Shown here in pieces: positions 52,105 through 59,605 of a DNA stretch of 64,000 nucleotides (positions are counted from its first letter, which is position 1; the number at the start of each line of letters is the position of its first letter). Origin of the DNA: Chitinophagaceae bacterium DXS. GTDB taxonomy: Bacteria; Bacteroidota; Bacteroidia; Chitinophagales; Chitinophagaceae. A model generated the notes under the pieces. It ran no database searches. It saw nothing but the letters and a program-made list of their open reading frames with translations, and had not been told where the DNA came from. A program made the translations under genes and the position numbers. The stretch spans positions 3,373,677-3,437,676 of the forward strand of contig CP128386.1 of assembly GCA_030345135.1 (NCBI GenBank), read 5' to 3'.

Positions 52105-53793
52105 ATGCAAGTTAGGAAATCATGGACGATTCTTTCTTTAATCATCATTAGCAGTGTGAAGATTTTTGCACAATCGGATTATATAGATCTTAATAACAAG
52201 CAATATCAATTGCTGGACAGACTGGACATTAAGCTTAGAAATGATTCTGTTCTCGGTTTCACCACTTTTAAACCTTACAATAGAAAAAGTGTAACCAAGC
52301 GCGTATTAGAGCTGGATTCTCTTGACAAAGCGGGTGCACTTGCTGTTCCATTATCCGAAATAGACAGATACAACATGCAGCGGTTGTTAATGAATAATGC
52401 TGAATGGGCAGAGAATTACTACGATTCTTTCAAATTGAAAAAACCTGTTCTCAAGACTTTCTATAAAACACCCGCAGCGCTTTTTGCGGTAAATACGAAA
52501 GATTTCAAGCTAATGGTGAATCCACTGCTTAACCTGCAATATGGCAATGCAAATGATGGAACCGGCAGCATTTTTACCAATACACGCGGGCTTGTAATAA
52601 GAGGTAATATTGATGATAGAATTGGCTTCTGGACCACCATTGCAGATAACCAGGAGCGGGACCCTGCTTACGTTAGAGACTTTGAAAAGAAATTTTCAGC
52701 GTTACCCGGCGTTGGTTACTACAAATACTACAACACGAACGGTTATGATTACCTGAATGCAACCGGCGGCATTACTTTCAATGCAGGTAAGTATTTTGAT
52801 TTTGTTTTTGGGTATGATAAGCCTTTTATTGGTGATGGCTACCGTAGTTTGTTCTTAAGTGATTTCAGCAGCAATTATCTTTTCCTGCGCATTAAAACCC
52901 GGGTTTGGAAACTGGAATACGAAAACCTCTTCACCCAATTGATATCTGCTTACCCACGCGGAACCGACCAGGTTTTACCAGTTAAATACATGACATTACA
53001 TCATCTGAGCTTTCAGGCCTTTAAATGGTTGAATTTCGGCTTGTATGAAAATATCATGTTTGGAAGATCTAACGGATATGAATTAAGCTATCTGAACCCC
53101 GTAATATTCCTGCGATCTGCTGAACAACAGGCAGGTAGCCCGGACAAAGCTTCCATTGGTTTTAACTTTAAAGTGAACGCACCAAGAAATGTTCAGTTCT
53201 ACGGGCAATTATTGATCAATGAGTTTGTTGCCAAAGAGGTTGTTAATTATAAAGATGGTGATTGGCGCAACAAACAGGCCTTACAGCTGGGTGCTAAATA
53301 CATTGATGCATTGGGCGTGAAGAACCTGGATTTACAGGGAGAAGTTAATTTTATACGTCCATATGTTTATACGCATTATGACAGTGTTGGAAGCTTTTCT
53401 AACTACAATCAGCCATTGGCGCATCCATTAGGCGCAAACGCAAGAGAACTTGTATTTCTTGCGAAATATCAGCCAATACCGAAATTGTATTTACAGGGAA
53501 AACTGATCACTTACTTACAGGGCCTTGATTCAGCGGGCTTAAACTTTGGAAGCAACATCTTCCTTGATTACAACACACGTCCGCGCGACAAAGGCTTTTT
53601 CATCGGAACAGGCACACCTGTTTACAGCACAACAGCTACGCTGAATGCGTCGTACGAAATATTTGAAAACATGTTCATCGATTTTAACGGAACATATAGG
53701 ACATATAATGTAAAGGATATGCCGAAGTCTAACGTATTCTTCTACTCATTTGGTTTCAGGGTAAATATGGCGCGACGGGAATTTAATTTTTAG
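52105..53793 (+). CDS. Putative outer-membrane beta-barrel protein, capsule assembly Wzi-like
   Basis: 562 aa. Signal peptide (KSWTILSLIIISSVKIFAQ), a helical N-terminal region to about residue 120, then repeated aromatic strands (FKLMVNPLLNLQYGN, RIGFWTTIADNQERD, FDFVFGYDKPFIGDGYRSLFLSDFS, FNFGLYENIMFGRSNGYEL-like region, LYLQGKLITYLQGL) ending VFFYSFGFRVNMARREFNF with a terminal Phe. The GDGYRSLFLSD segment resembles the Wzi/capsule assembly family, but the match is by eye and no polysaccharide genes are adjacent. The stop TAG is part of TAGCTGTGAGCTATTAGC. Confidence 0.6.
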   Translation: MQVRKSWTILSLIIISSVKIFAQSDYIDLNNKQYQLLDRLDIKLRNDSVLGFTTFKPYNRKSVTKRVLELDSLDKAGALAVPLSEIDRYNMQRLLMNNAEWAENYYDSFKLKKPVLKTFYKTPAALFAVNTKDFKLMVNPLLNLQYGNANDGTGSIFTNTRGLVIRGNIDDRIGFWTTIADNQERDPAYVRDFEKKFSALPGVGYYKYYNTNGYDYLNATGGITFNAGKYFDFVFGYDKPFIGDGYRSLFLSDFSSNYLFLRIKTRVWKLEYENLFTQLISAYPRGTDQVLPVKYMTLHHLSFQAFKWLNFGLYENIMFGRSNGYELSYLNPVIFLRSAEQQAGSPDKASIGFNFKVNAPRNVQFYGQLLINEFVAKEVVNYKDGDWRNKQALQLGAKYIDALGVKNLDLQGEVNFIRPYVYTHYDSVGSFSNYNQPLAHPLGANARELVFLAKYQPIPKLYLQGKLITYLQGLDSAGLNFGSNIFLDYNTRPRDKGFFIGTGTPVYSTTATLNASYEIFENMFIDFNGTYRTYNVKDMPKSNVFFYSFGFRVNMARREFNF

Positions 53794-53871
53794 CTGTGAG
53801 CTATTAGCTATCAGCTTTGAGCCCGGCACTTCAAATTCATAAATTGGTTATTAAAATCAATTCTCGTAAAT

Positions 53872-53907
53872 AAAAAACCTACAACAAAAATTGTAGGTTT
53901 TTTATTT
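53872..53907. terminator. Terminator hairpin, copy 1
   Basis: AAAAAACCTACAA (53872-53884) and TTGTAGGTTTTTT (53891-53903) form a perfect 13-bp stem with a CAAAAA loop. It has T/A runs on both sides, so it could act for the Wzi-like gene (plus) and for porT read-through (minus). Confidence 0.85.
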
Positions 53908-54082
53908 ATAACGCGGATCGAATGATTATTCATTTGCCTGATTTCAGATGCTTCGACTAACTGCTGACAGCTGAAAGCGGATAGCTCACAGCTTCCTACT
54001 CTTCCAGGTTAATCGTAAATATCAGCTTTGAACCTGGCATTTCGAATTCATAAATTGGCTATTAAAACCAATTCTGTTATAA

Positions 54083-54118
54083 AAAAAACCTACAATTTTT
54101 GTTGTAGGTTTTTTATTT
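54083..54118. terminator. Terminator hairpin, copy 2 (loop inverted)
   Basis: The same arms as copy 1, AAAAAACCTACAA (54083-54095) and TTGTAGGTTTTTT (54102-54114), but with the loop TTTTTG, the reverse complement of the copy 1 loop. It lies about 100 nt beyond the porT stop on the minus strand. Confidence 0.85.
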
Positions 54119-54212
54119 ATAAAGCGATCGGATTATTATCCTTATTCATTTGCCAGATCTCACGAAGCTTCGATTAACTGCTGATAGCTGATAGCTGATA
54201 GCTCACAGCTTC

Positions 54213-54932
54213 TTAATCCTCCAGGTTAATCGTAAACACTATCATCCTCGATTGAAGCTTATCCAAAACATTTGAATACTTCAGCGATGGATCCCGGCTG
54301 TGAATATTTGATAAACCGTTGCTGAACTTAATTTCAGGAGACAGTGTAACAAAGCGTAGAAAGAAATTAAATCCTATACCCGCCTCAATACCGAAATCTG
54401 ATTTCTTTAGTTTAACCAGGTCTTCTGCATTACGCGCGGCGGAATTACTCGCCAGGTCAATATCATATTTAACACCAGCCATCACATATACACGAAAGTT
54501 TTGAATACGATCGCTGTTAAACTTGAATTGCAGCGGCATGCTTACGATAGTGGATGGTAGTATTTTAGTTGTAACGGAGTCTTCGCCCGGCAGTCGGTTC
54601 TTTAACCAGTAAGTAAAATATTTGGAGCCTCCGATGATCAATTGAGGATTGGCGCGCATTTCAAATCGCTTATTAAGCTTTAAAGTAGCCAGCAGACCAA
54701 GCCCAATGCCGCCGCTTGCTCCGGGCTCAACACGCATTATACTATCGTTTTGAAGAAAGGTAGTAGACTTTGAAGTATGCAGAGATGACCTGTTATAGGC
54801 AATACTCATCCCAAAATAATACCTGGCATAGTCGTGATTGGGTCTGTTCAATTCGGGTTGCGCAAACGCAGAAAGCACAATAGTGCACCCTAACAACATC
54901 AAAACTATTTGCTTCCGCAATAAATACAACAT
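54213..54932 (-). CDS. porT: Type IX secretion/gliding outer-membrane protein PorT
   Basis: 239 aa. Signal peptide (KQIVLMLLGCTIVLSAFAQ), then PNHDYARYYFGMSIAYNRS, strands such as RFEMRANPQLIIGGSKYFTYW, STIVSMPLQFKFNSDR, NFRVYVMAGVKYDIDLASN, DFGIEAGIGFNFFLRFVTLSPEIKFSNGLSNI and the C-terminal MIVFTINLED. PorT is a small beta-barrel needed for type IX secretion in Porphyromonas and flavobacteria, and its gene often follows ubiE in Bacteroidota, as here. The start overlaps the ubiE end by 28 nt, indicating translational coupling. Together with gldH it predicts T9SS/gliding capability, though other components are outside the window. Confidence 0.85.
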   Translation of the reverse strand: MLYLLRKQIVLMLLGCTIVLSAFAQPELNRPNHDYARYYFGMSIAYNRSSLHTSKSTTFLQNDSIMRVEPGASGGIGLGLLATLKLNKRFEMRANPQLIIGGSKYFTYWLKNRLPGEDSVTTKILPSTIVSMPLQFKFNSDRIQNFRVYVMAGVKYDIDLASNSAARNAEDLVKLKKSDFGIEAGIGFNFFLRFVTLSPEIKFSNGLSNIHSRDPSLKYSNVLDKLQSRMIVFTINLED

Positions 54933-55648
54933 ATTCCTAAACTAAGCGGCTTGAAGTATGTGTCGGTATAGCCCAGGCTGCTCATGATGCGAATAAAATC
55001 TTCTCTTTCAGGAAAAGCCTGAACAGAATCATTCAGGTATTGGTAGGCGTCCTTGTTTTTAGAAAAGAACTTACCAACACCCGGAGCAACAATATTCATG
55101 TATAGCTTGTAAATACTTTTAAACCCGGTTTGTTTAGGTCTAGAAAATTCCAGTACAACCAACTTTCCACCCGGCTTTAACACCCTTAACATTTCCTTCA
55201 AACCTTTTTCAAGATTTTCAAAATTTCGAACGCCAAACGCAACGGTTATGGCATCAAACGAATTATCAGGATAGTTTATTGTTTCGCTGTCACCGTTGTG
55301 GAGTGTTATAAACTTCGAAAGTCCCAGTTTCTCAACCTTTTGTCTCCCAACTTCCAGCATTCCGTCGGAAATATCTATCCCTGTTATTTTTTCCGGATGA
55401 AGACGTTTATACGTCATAATAGCCACATCCCCGGTCCCTGTTGCCACATCAAGCACTCTTTTGGGTTGAAGACTTTTTAGCTGGTCGATGGCATTTTTGC
55501 GCCACGAAACGTCAATTCCAACACTCAGAAAGCGGTTGAGGAAATCATATTTGAAGGCTATGCTGTCAAACATTTTGGCAACCTGCTGCTTTTTATCCAG
55601 TCCACTGTCACGGTTGGGAACTATCTCGTCATGTGCATATTTAACCAT
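54905..55648 (-). CDS. ubiE: Demethylmenaquinone methyltransferase
   Basis: 247 aa from the ATG at 55648-55646, giving VKYAHDEIVPNRDSGLDKK; an upstream in-frame ATG at 55732 would add residues encoded partly by repeat sequence. SAM-dependent class I methyltransferase: KMFDSIAFKYDFLNRFLSVGID, the SAM loop VLDVATGTGDVAIMT, GIDISDGMLEVGRQK, FDAITVAFGVRNFEN and VLKPGGKLVVLEFSRPK. It methylates demethylmenaquinone, the last step of menaquinone synthesis (ubiquinone is not expected in this phylum). An exact TATCTTTG lies 7 nt before the start. The 3' end overlaps porT. Confidence 0.94.
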   Translation of the reverse strand: MVKYAHDEIVPNRDSGLDKKQQVAKMFDSIAFKYDFLNRFLSVGIDVSWRKNAIDQLKSLQPKRVLDVATGTGDVAIMTYKRLHPEKITGIDISDGMLEVGRQKVEKLGLSKFITLHNGDSETINYPDNSFDAITVAFGVRNFENLEKGLKEMLRVLKPGGKLVVLEFSRPKQTGFKSIYKLYMNIVAPGVGKFFSKNKDAYQYLNDSVQAFPEREDFIRIMSSLGYTDTYFKPLSLGICCIYCGSK

Positions 55649-55655
55649 AGGGTGG

Positions 55656-55663
55656 CAAAGATA
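55656..55663 (-). promoter_or_regulatory. -7 element of the ubiE-porT operon, leaderless arrangement
   Basis: Minus-strand TATCTTTG, an exact TAnnTTTG match, is 7 nt before the ubiE ATG. Confidence 0.55.
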
Positions 55664-55734
55664 GTGAAGGGCGGGCAAAGCTTGAAGCGAAAACCCTGGA
55701 GTGAGGTGTAAGAAAACAAGCCTAAAGCCCAAAG

Positions 55735-56110
55735 CTTAAAGCCTACGTAGGGAGTGAGGTGTAAGGCGTGAGGAGTAAGGCATAAAGGGATGTGAGCTTA
55801 AAGCCTAAAGCTCAAAGCTTAAAACTATTACTGGCTAACCCGAAAAGCTGTCACCAATATTTTGACTAAAAATTAAATCCATCAATCCCCTAATCCCAAA
55901 AATCCCGGTCCAGACAAAAAATCCCAATTCCAATAATCCTAAGGGTGCCGCATAAGACATGTCAGCTTAAAGCCCAAAGCCTAAAGCGTAAAACTATTAC
56001 TGGCTAACCTAAAAGAGCCGTCGCAAATTTTTTGTACTAAAATTAAAATCCATCAATCCCCTAATCCCAAAAATCGCGGTCCAGACAAAAATCCCGGTCC
56101 GAAATCCCTC
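55735..56110. repeat. ~170-bp tandem duplication of AAAGCCT/TAATCCC word arrays upstream of ubiE
   Basis: Two direct copies start near 55781 and 55951 (offset 170), each with AGCTTAAAGCC(T/C)AAAGC heptads, ACTATTACTGGCTAACC, CCATCAATCCCCTAATCCC and CGGTCCAGACAAAAA. Preceding GTAAGGC/GTGAGGA heptads run at 55748-55785. It lies between the divergent starts of ubiE and the ABC ATPase, so this array is not next to any stop codon. No gene is supported in the gap. Confidence 0.8.
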
Positions 56111-56120
56111 GATTCCTAGT

Positions 56121-56128
56121 TACCTTTG
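56121..56128 (+). promoter_or_regulatory. -7 element of the ABC ATPase gene, leaderless arrangement
   Basis: TACCTTTG, an exact TAnnTTTG match, 6 nt before the ATG at 56135. Confidence 0.55.
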
Positions 56129-56134
56129 CCCCGC

Positions 56135-56746
56135 ATGGAAATAATCTTAGACAACGCGGGCAAACGATTTAACCGGGACTGGATCTTCCGCAACCTAACC
56201 ATCACATTCAAAGAAGGACAACGATATGCGATAACCGGACCGAATGGCAGCGGAAAAAGTACATTATTACAGGTGCTTTCGGGCAGTATGTCCCCCAGCA
56301 GCGGTAAGATAAACTGGCAGCAGCATGCTGCGTTACCTCATGAGGAAGTTCACAAATATGTTTCCATTGCTGCACCGTATCTTGAGATAATAGAAGAAAT
56401 GACTGCGTCTGAATTTCTTCATTTCCATCAGACATTCAAGCCACTAAATGGTACAAGCATAAAAGACATTCTTGAAATTATTGGCCTGTCGCATGCAGCA
56501 GACAAACAGATCCGCTTCTATAGCAGCGGTATGAAACAACGCGTGAAACTGGCCCAGGCCATTTTTGCAAGCGCGCCTATATTACTTCTGGATGAACCCT
56601 GCACCAACCTGGATACGATGGGTTACGAGCTGTATCACAACCTTATTAAAGAATATTGTCAAAATAAGCTCGTGGTAGTTAGTAGTAATGATATCAACGA
56701 ATATAATTTCTGCGAAAAAGTGATTTCAATAATGGAGCATAAATAG
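56135..56746 (+). CDS. ABC transporter ATP-binding protein, single domain
   Basis: 203 aa from the ATG at 56135, which lies right after a -7 element; an in-frame TTG at 56126 would overlap that element. Walker A ITGPNGSGKSTLLQVLSG, signature FYSSGMKQRVKLAQAIF, Walker B ILLLDEPCTNLD and the H-loop region VVVSSNDINEYNFC, where the usual switch His is Asn-Asp. It is a small CcmA-like ATPase. No permease gene is adjacent, so the partner is elsewhere or it is a soluble member. The stop TAG begins a TAGCTGTGAGCTATCAGC array. Confidence 0.88.
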   Translation: MEIILDNAGKRFNRDWIFRNLTITFKEGQRYAITGPNGSGKSTLLQVLSGSMSPSSGKINWQQHAALPHEEVHKYVSIAAPYLEIIEEMTASEFLHFHQTFKPLNGTSIKDILEIIGLSHAADKQIRFYSSGMKQRVKLAQAIFASAPILLLDEPCTNLDTMGYELYHNLIKEYCQNKLVVVSSNDINEYNFCEKVISIMEHK

Positions 56747-57003
56747 CTGTGAGCTATCAGCTTTCAGCTATCAGCTCGGCTCAATTTTGAAACTGTTGAC
56801 AAATGATTAGCAGGTTTTTCAGCAATTTCTTTTAATGATATTTTTCAAGCGGGCTAGTGCAATGACTGCCATGACTTTCAATCGTCTTCAATTTTAGAAC
56901 AATTGACAAATTAACGACGGTGTTATCACAGATTAGCGAACAAAATATCGAGGCAGAATATTCTTCACTAGCCGAAAGCTGATAGCTAACAGCTGACAGC
57001 TCC
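56744..57003. repeat. GCTATCA / GCTGATA inverted arrays between convergent ABC ATPase and ald
   Basis: TAGCTGTGAGCTATCAGCTT words follow the ABC stop (56744-56777), and GAAAGCTGATAGCTAACAGC words (56973-57003) abut the ald TGA stop on the minus strand. The arms are complementary and flank ~195 nt with two copies of TTTTGAAACTGTTGACAAAT-like sequence (56786 and 56892). Confidence 0.75.
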
Positions 57004-58218
57004 TCACCTCCTGCTCGCTATCAGTAAATTCAAATCTGTAAACTTCAGATCAAAGCGCTGACTGATGTAAAAATTGGTAAGATATCCTTTGTAGAGGTAT
57101 ACACCATTACGCATATTGAAATTGTGCCAGACCATTTCATCAAAACCGCCGGTGCTACTTGCATCCAGCAGCAAAGGCATTAGTACATTGCTGATGGCGT
57201 GGCTGGCCGTACGCGCAAAACCACTTGGAATATTGGGAACGCAATAATGAATTACACCATGTTTTTCAAATGTGGGATGTTCATGCGTAGTTATCTCGCT
57301 TGTTTCAAAACATCCGCCACGATCAATGCTTACATCGATAATCACACTTCCGGAACGCATTGCCATTACCATTTCCTCTGTAACAACAATCGGGCTACGA
57401 CCATTTTCATTACTCAATGCTCCCACAGCTACTTCACAGGTCTTTAGCTGTTTCGCCAGAATCTTTGGTTCGATTACACTAGTCCAGACACGTACACCCA
57501 AATTATTTTGAAGGCGTTTCAGCCGATACACGTTGTTATCAAACACTTTAACAGATGCACCAAGGGCCAATGCTGTTCTCGTTGCAAATTCGCCTACAAC
57601 ACCAGCACCGATAATGATGACTTTAGTTGGCGGAATACCGCTAATACCTCCCAGCAACACGCCTTTTCCGTTATTCGGGCTGCCCAGGTACTGACCAGCT
57701 ATTAGCATAACGGCGCTACCTGCAATTTCACTCATACTTCTAACGATGGGATAGGTACCACTGTCATCTTTCAGGTTTTCAAACCCAATTGCAGTAATAC
57801 GTTTCTCCATCATCTTCTCAATAAAATTCTTCTTTAAAACAGAGATATGTATGGGAGAAATGATGGTTTGATTCATCTGCAGGTGTGGCAGATCCTCATC
57901 CAGCACCGGCGCACTTTTTATTAAAATAGGTGCTTTAAACACCGCTGATTTGTCGGAAACAATTCTGGCCCCGGCTTCGCTAAAATCCTTATCAGTATAT
58001 TTACTTCCGTCGCCGGCTTTCGTTTCAACTATTACCTCGTGACCATTATTAACCAGCACACTTACAGCTTCGGGGATCAACGCTACACGGTTTTCATTAA
58101 ATGCTGTTTCTTTGGGCAATCCTATATGTAGTCTCGCTCCCTGTGGCTTAATATCTAGTTTTTCTTCTAAAGTCTCGTAACTGAAAGAGGAACTGATGAT
58201 TGGTTTCGACGTAGCCAT
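57004..58218 (-). CDS. ald: Alanine dehydrogenase
   Basis: 404 aa. The N-terminal substrate domain IGLPKETAFNENRVALIPEAV and VIVETKAGDGSKYTDKDF, the conserved GFENLKDDSG, and the Rossmann NAD-binding loop VIIGAGVVGEFATRTALALGA are those of alanine dehydrogenase/transhydrogenase-alpha-like proteins; the C-terminal YCVPNIPSGFARTASHAISN matches the alanine dehydrogenase form. It interconverts pyruvate plus ammonium and L-alanine with NADH. The N-terminal ~30 residues are an extension relative to short bacterial Ald, and some other residues vary, so related dehydrogenase activity is possible. It is 71 nt downstream of tsaE. Confidence 0.85.
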   Translation of the reverse strand: MATSKPIISSSFSYETLEEKLDIKPQGARLHIGLPKETAFNENRVALIPEAVSVLVNNGHEVIVETKAGDGSKYTDKDFSEAGARIVSDKSAVFKAPILIKSAPVLDEDLPHLQMNQTIISPIHISVLKKNFIEKMMEKRITAIGFENLKDDSGTYPIVRSMSEIAGSAVMLIAGQYLGSPNNGKGVLLGGISGIPPTKVIIIGAGVVGEFATRTALALGASVKVFDNNVYRLKRLQNNLGVRVWTSVIEPKILAKQLKTCEVAVGALSNENGRSPIVVTEEMVMAMRSGSVIIDVSIDRGGCFETSEITTHEHPTFEKHGVIHYCVPNIPSGFARTASHAISNVLMPLLLDASSTGGFDEMVWHNFNMRNGVYLYKGYLTNFYISQRFDLKFTDLNLLIASRR

Positions 58219-58289
58219 TAGAATTATAAATAATTGATATATTGCATTAACGGTTAAAATTAATCAATTAAACCGAACATCGAAACGAA

Positions 58290-58703
58290 TTAGGCATTCA
58301 CTGTCAGCAACCTGTTTTCATGGTCGGTCGCTTTCAGGTAAACATTGAATACTTTTTCAGGTAGAATATTTTCTGCTTTTTCCGGCCATTCAACAAAACA
58401 ATAATTCCCGCTCAACAAACAGTCTTCAATACCTGCCTGGATAGCTTCTTCTTCGTCGCGCATGCGATACCAATCCATATGATAAATGGCACCCGCTATG
58501 GGACTATTATATTCATTGATGATGGCAAACGTAGGACTGCTAATAGCTTGCTTAACACCAAGCTGCTCACAAAGCGCATGAATAACCGTTGTTTTACCAG
58601 CTCCCATTTCGCCATGAAAAACCCATACTTTGGTGTCCTTGCCTGCGTTCCACAAGCTTTGTACTGCTTCTTTGATTGTTGATAGGTTGAACTGTATGTC
58701 CAT
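58290..58703 (-). CDS. tsaE: tRNA threonylcarbamoyladenosine biosynthesis ATPase TsaE
   Basis: 137 aa. P-loop VFHGEMGAGKTTVIHALCEQLG, SPTFAIINEYNS, YHMDWYRMRDEEEAIQAGIED and YCFVEWPEKAENILP are the full set of TsaE (YjeE) motifs. It works with TsaB and TsaD in making t6A37 in tRNA. The start follows an exact TACGTTTG element by 4 nt. It precedes ald on the same strand, a pairing common in Bacteroidota. Confidence 0.94.
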   Translation of the reverse strand: MDIQFNLSTIKEAVQSLWNAGKDTKVWVFHGEMGAGKTTVIHALCEQLGVKQAISSPTFAIINEYNSPIAGAIYHMDWYRMRDEEEAIQAGIEDCLLSGNYCFVEWPEKAENILPEKVFNVYLKATDHENRLLTVNA

Positions 58704-58707
58704 TTGG

Positions 58708-58715
58708 CAAACGTA
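58708..58715 (-). promoter_or_regulatory. -7 element of the tsaE-ald unit, leaderless arrangement
   Basis: Minus-strand TACGTTTG, an exact TAnnTTTG match, 4 nt before the tsaE ATG. Confidence 0.55.
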
Positions 58716-58734
58716 CGATTTGGACGGGGATTTT

Positions 58735-59500
58735 TTTGTTGGACCAGGATTTTGTCTGGACCAGGATTTTGTCTGGACCGGGATTTTTGGGATTAGGGGA
58801 TTGGCAGGATTGCATTTATTGAGAAAGAAAAAGATGATCGGGATTTAACAAGAGTGTGAAGATAAACGCTCTCGCCTCTTTCACTATTGACTATTCACTA
58901 TTGACTTCATTTTATTCACCAATCACGATTTACGAAATTTTGTCGGGACCGGGATTTTTGGGATTAGGGGATTGGCAGGATTGTATTTTGAGAAAGTAAA
59001 AGATGATCCGGATTTAGAGAGTCTGTGAAAAAAAACGCTCTCGCCTCTTTCACTATTGACCATTCACTATTGACTTCATTTTATTCACTGTTGACCAATC
59101 ACGATTTACTTTTTGTTACCATGCTGCATTAATCTTCCAAATTTTGTCGGGACCGGGATTTTTGGGATTAGGGGATTAGCGGGATTGGATTTATTGAGAA
59201 ATGAAAAAAATGATCGGGATTTAACAAGAGTGTGAAGATAAACGCTCTAGCCTCTTTCACTATTGACTATTCACTATTGACTTCATTTTATTCACGTTTT
59301 ACTTTTTGTCACCATGCCGCATTAATCTTCCAAATTTTGTCTGGACCGGGATTTTTGGGATTAGGGGATTGGCAGGATTGTATTTTGAGAAAGTAAAAGA
59401 TGATCCGGATTTAGAGAGTCTATGAAAAAAAACGCTCTCGCCTCTTTCACTATTGACCATTCACTATTGACCTTTTTTGCTACCATGCTGCATTAATCCC
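58735..59500. repeat. Four imperfect 170-205-bp tandem repeats upstream of the P-type ATPase
   Basis: The block GGGATTTTTGGGATTAGGGG recurs near 58781, 58952, 59156 and 59349 (spacings 171, 204, 193). Each unit has GGATTAGGGGATTGGCAGG words, an AAAGATGATC(C/G)GGATTTA segment, AACGCTCT(C/A)GCCTCTTTCAC and TTCACTATTGAC(T/C)ATTCAC heptads; longer units also have CACGATTTACTTTTTGT and CATGC(T/C)GCATTAATC. The 902-bp gap lies between the divergent starts of tsaE and the copper ATPase. No protein or RNA gene is supported. Confidence 0.85.
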
Positions 59501-59605
59501 TAAAAAAATAATTGTTTTGCAACGACGTAATAAAGATATTCCGTGTATAGGTCCATAGCTTTTTTGGAGTGATTTAATTTCGCAATTGGAATTAAACCAC
59601 ATTTT

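Larger units (their letters stand above)
53803..54240. repeat. ~210-bp tandem duplication covering the porT 3' end, word array and terminator
   Basis: Two copies (about 53803-54018 and 54020-54240) share the order TATCAGCTTTGA, CATAAATTGG, AACCTACAA hairpin, TTCATTTGCC, AACTGCTGA, GCTGATAGCTCACAGCTTC and TCCAGGTTAATCGTAAA. The last block is the porT C-terminal coding end in copy 2; copy 1 therefore carries a stranded fragment of porT reading FTINLEE-stop on the minus strand. The hairpin loops are CAAAAA in copy 1 and TTTTTG in copy 2. Confidence 0.85.

Noticed and set aside
55649-55732. Upstream in-frame ATG extending UbiE by 28 residues
   Set aside because: It would translate through the exact TATCTTTG promoter element and repeat DNA; UbiE homologues begin near the chosen start.
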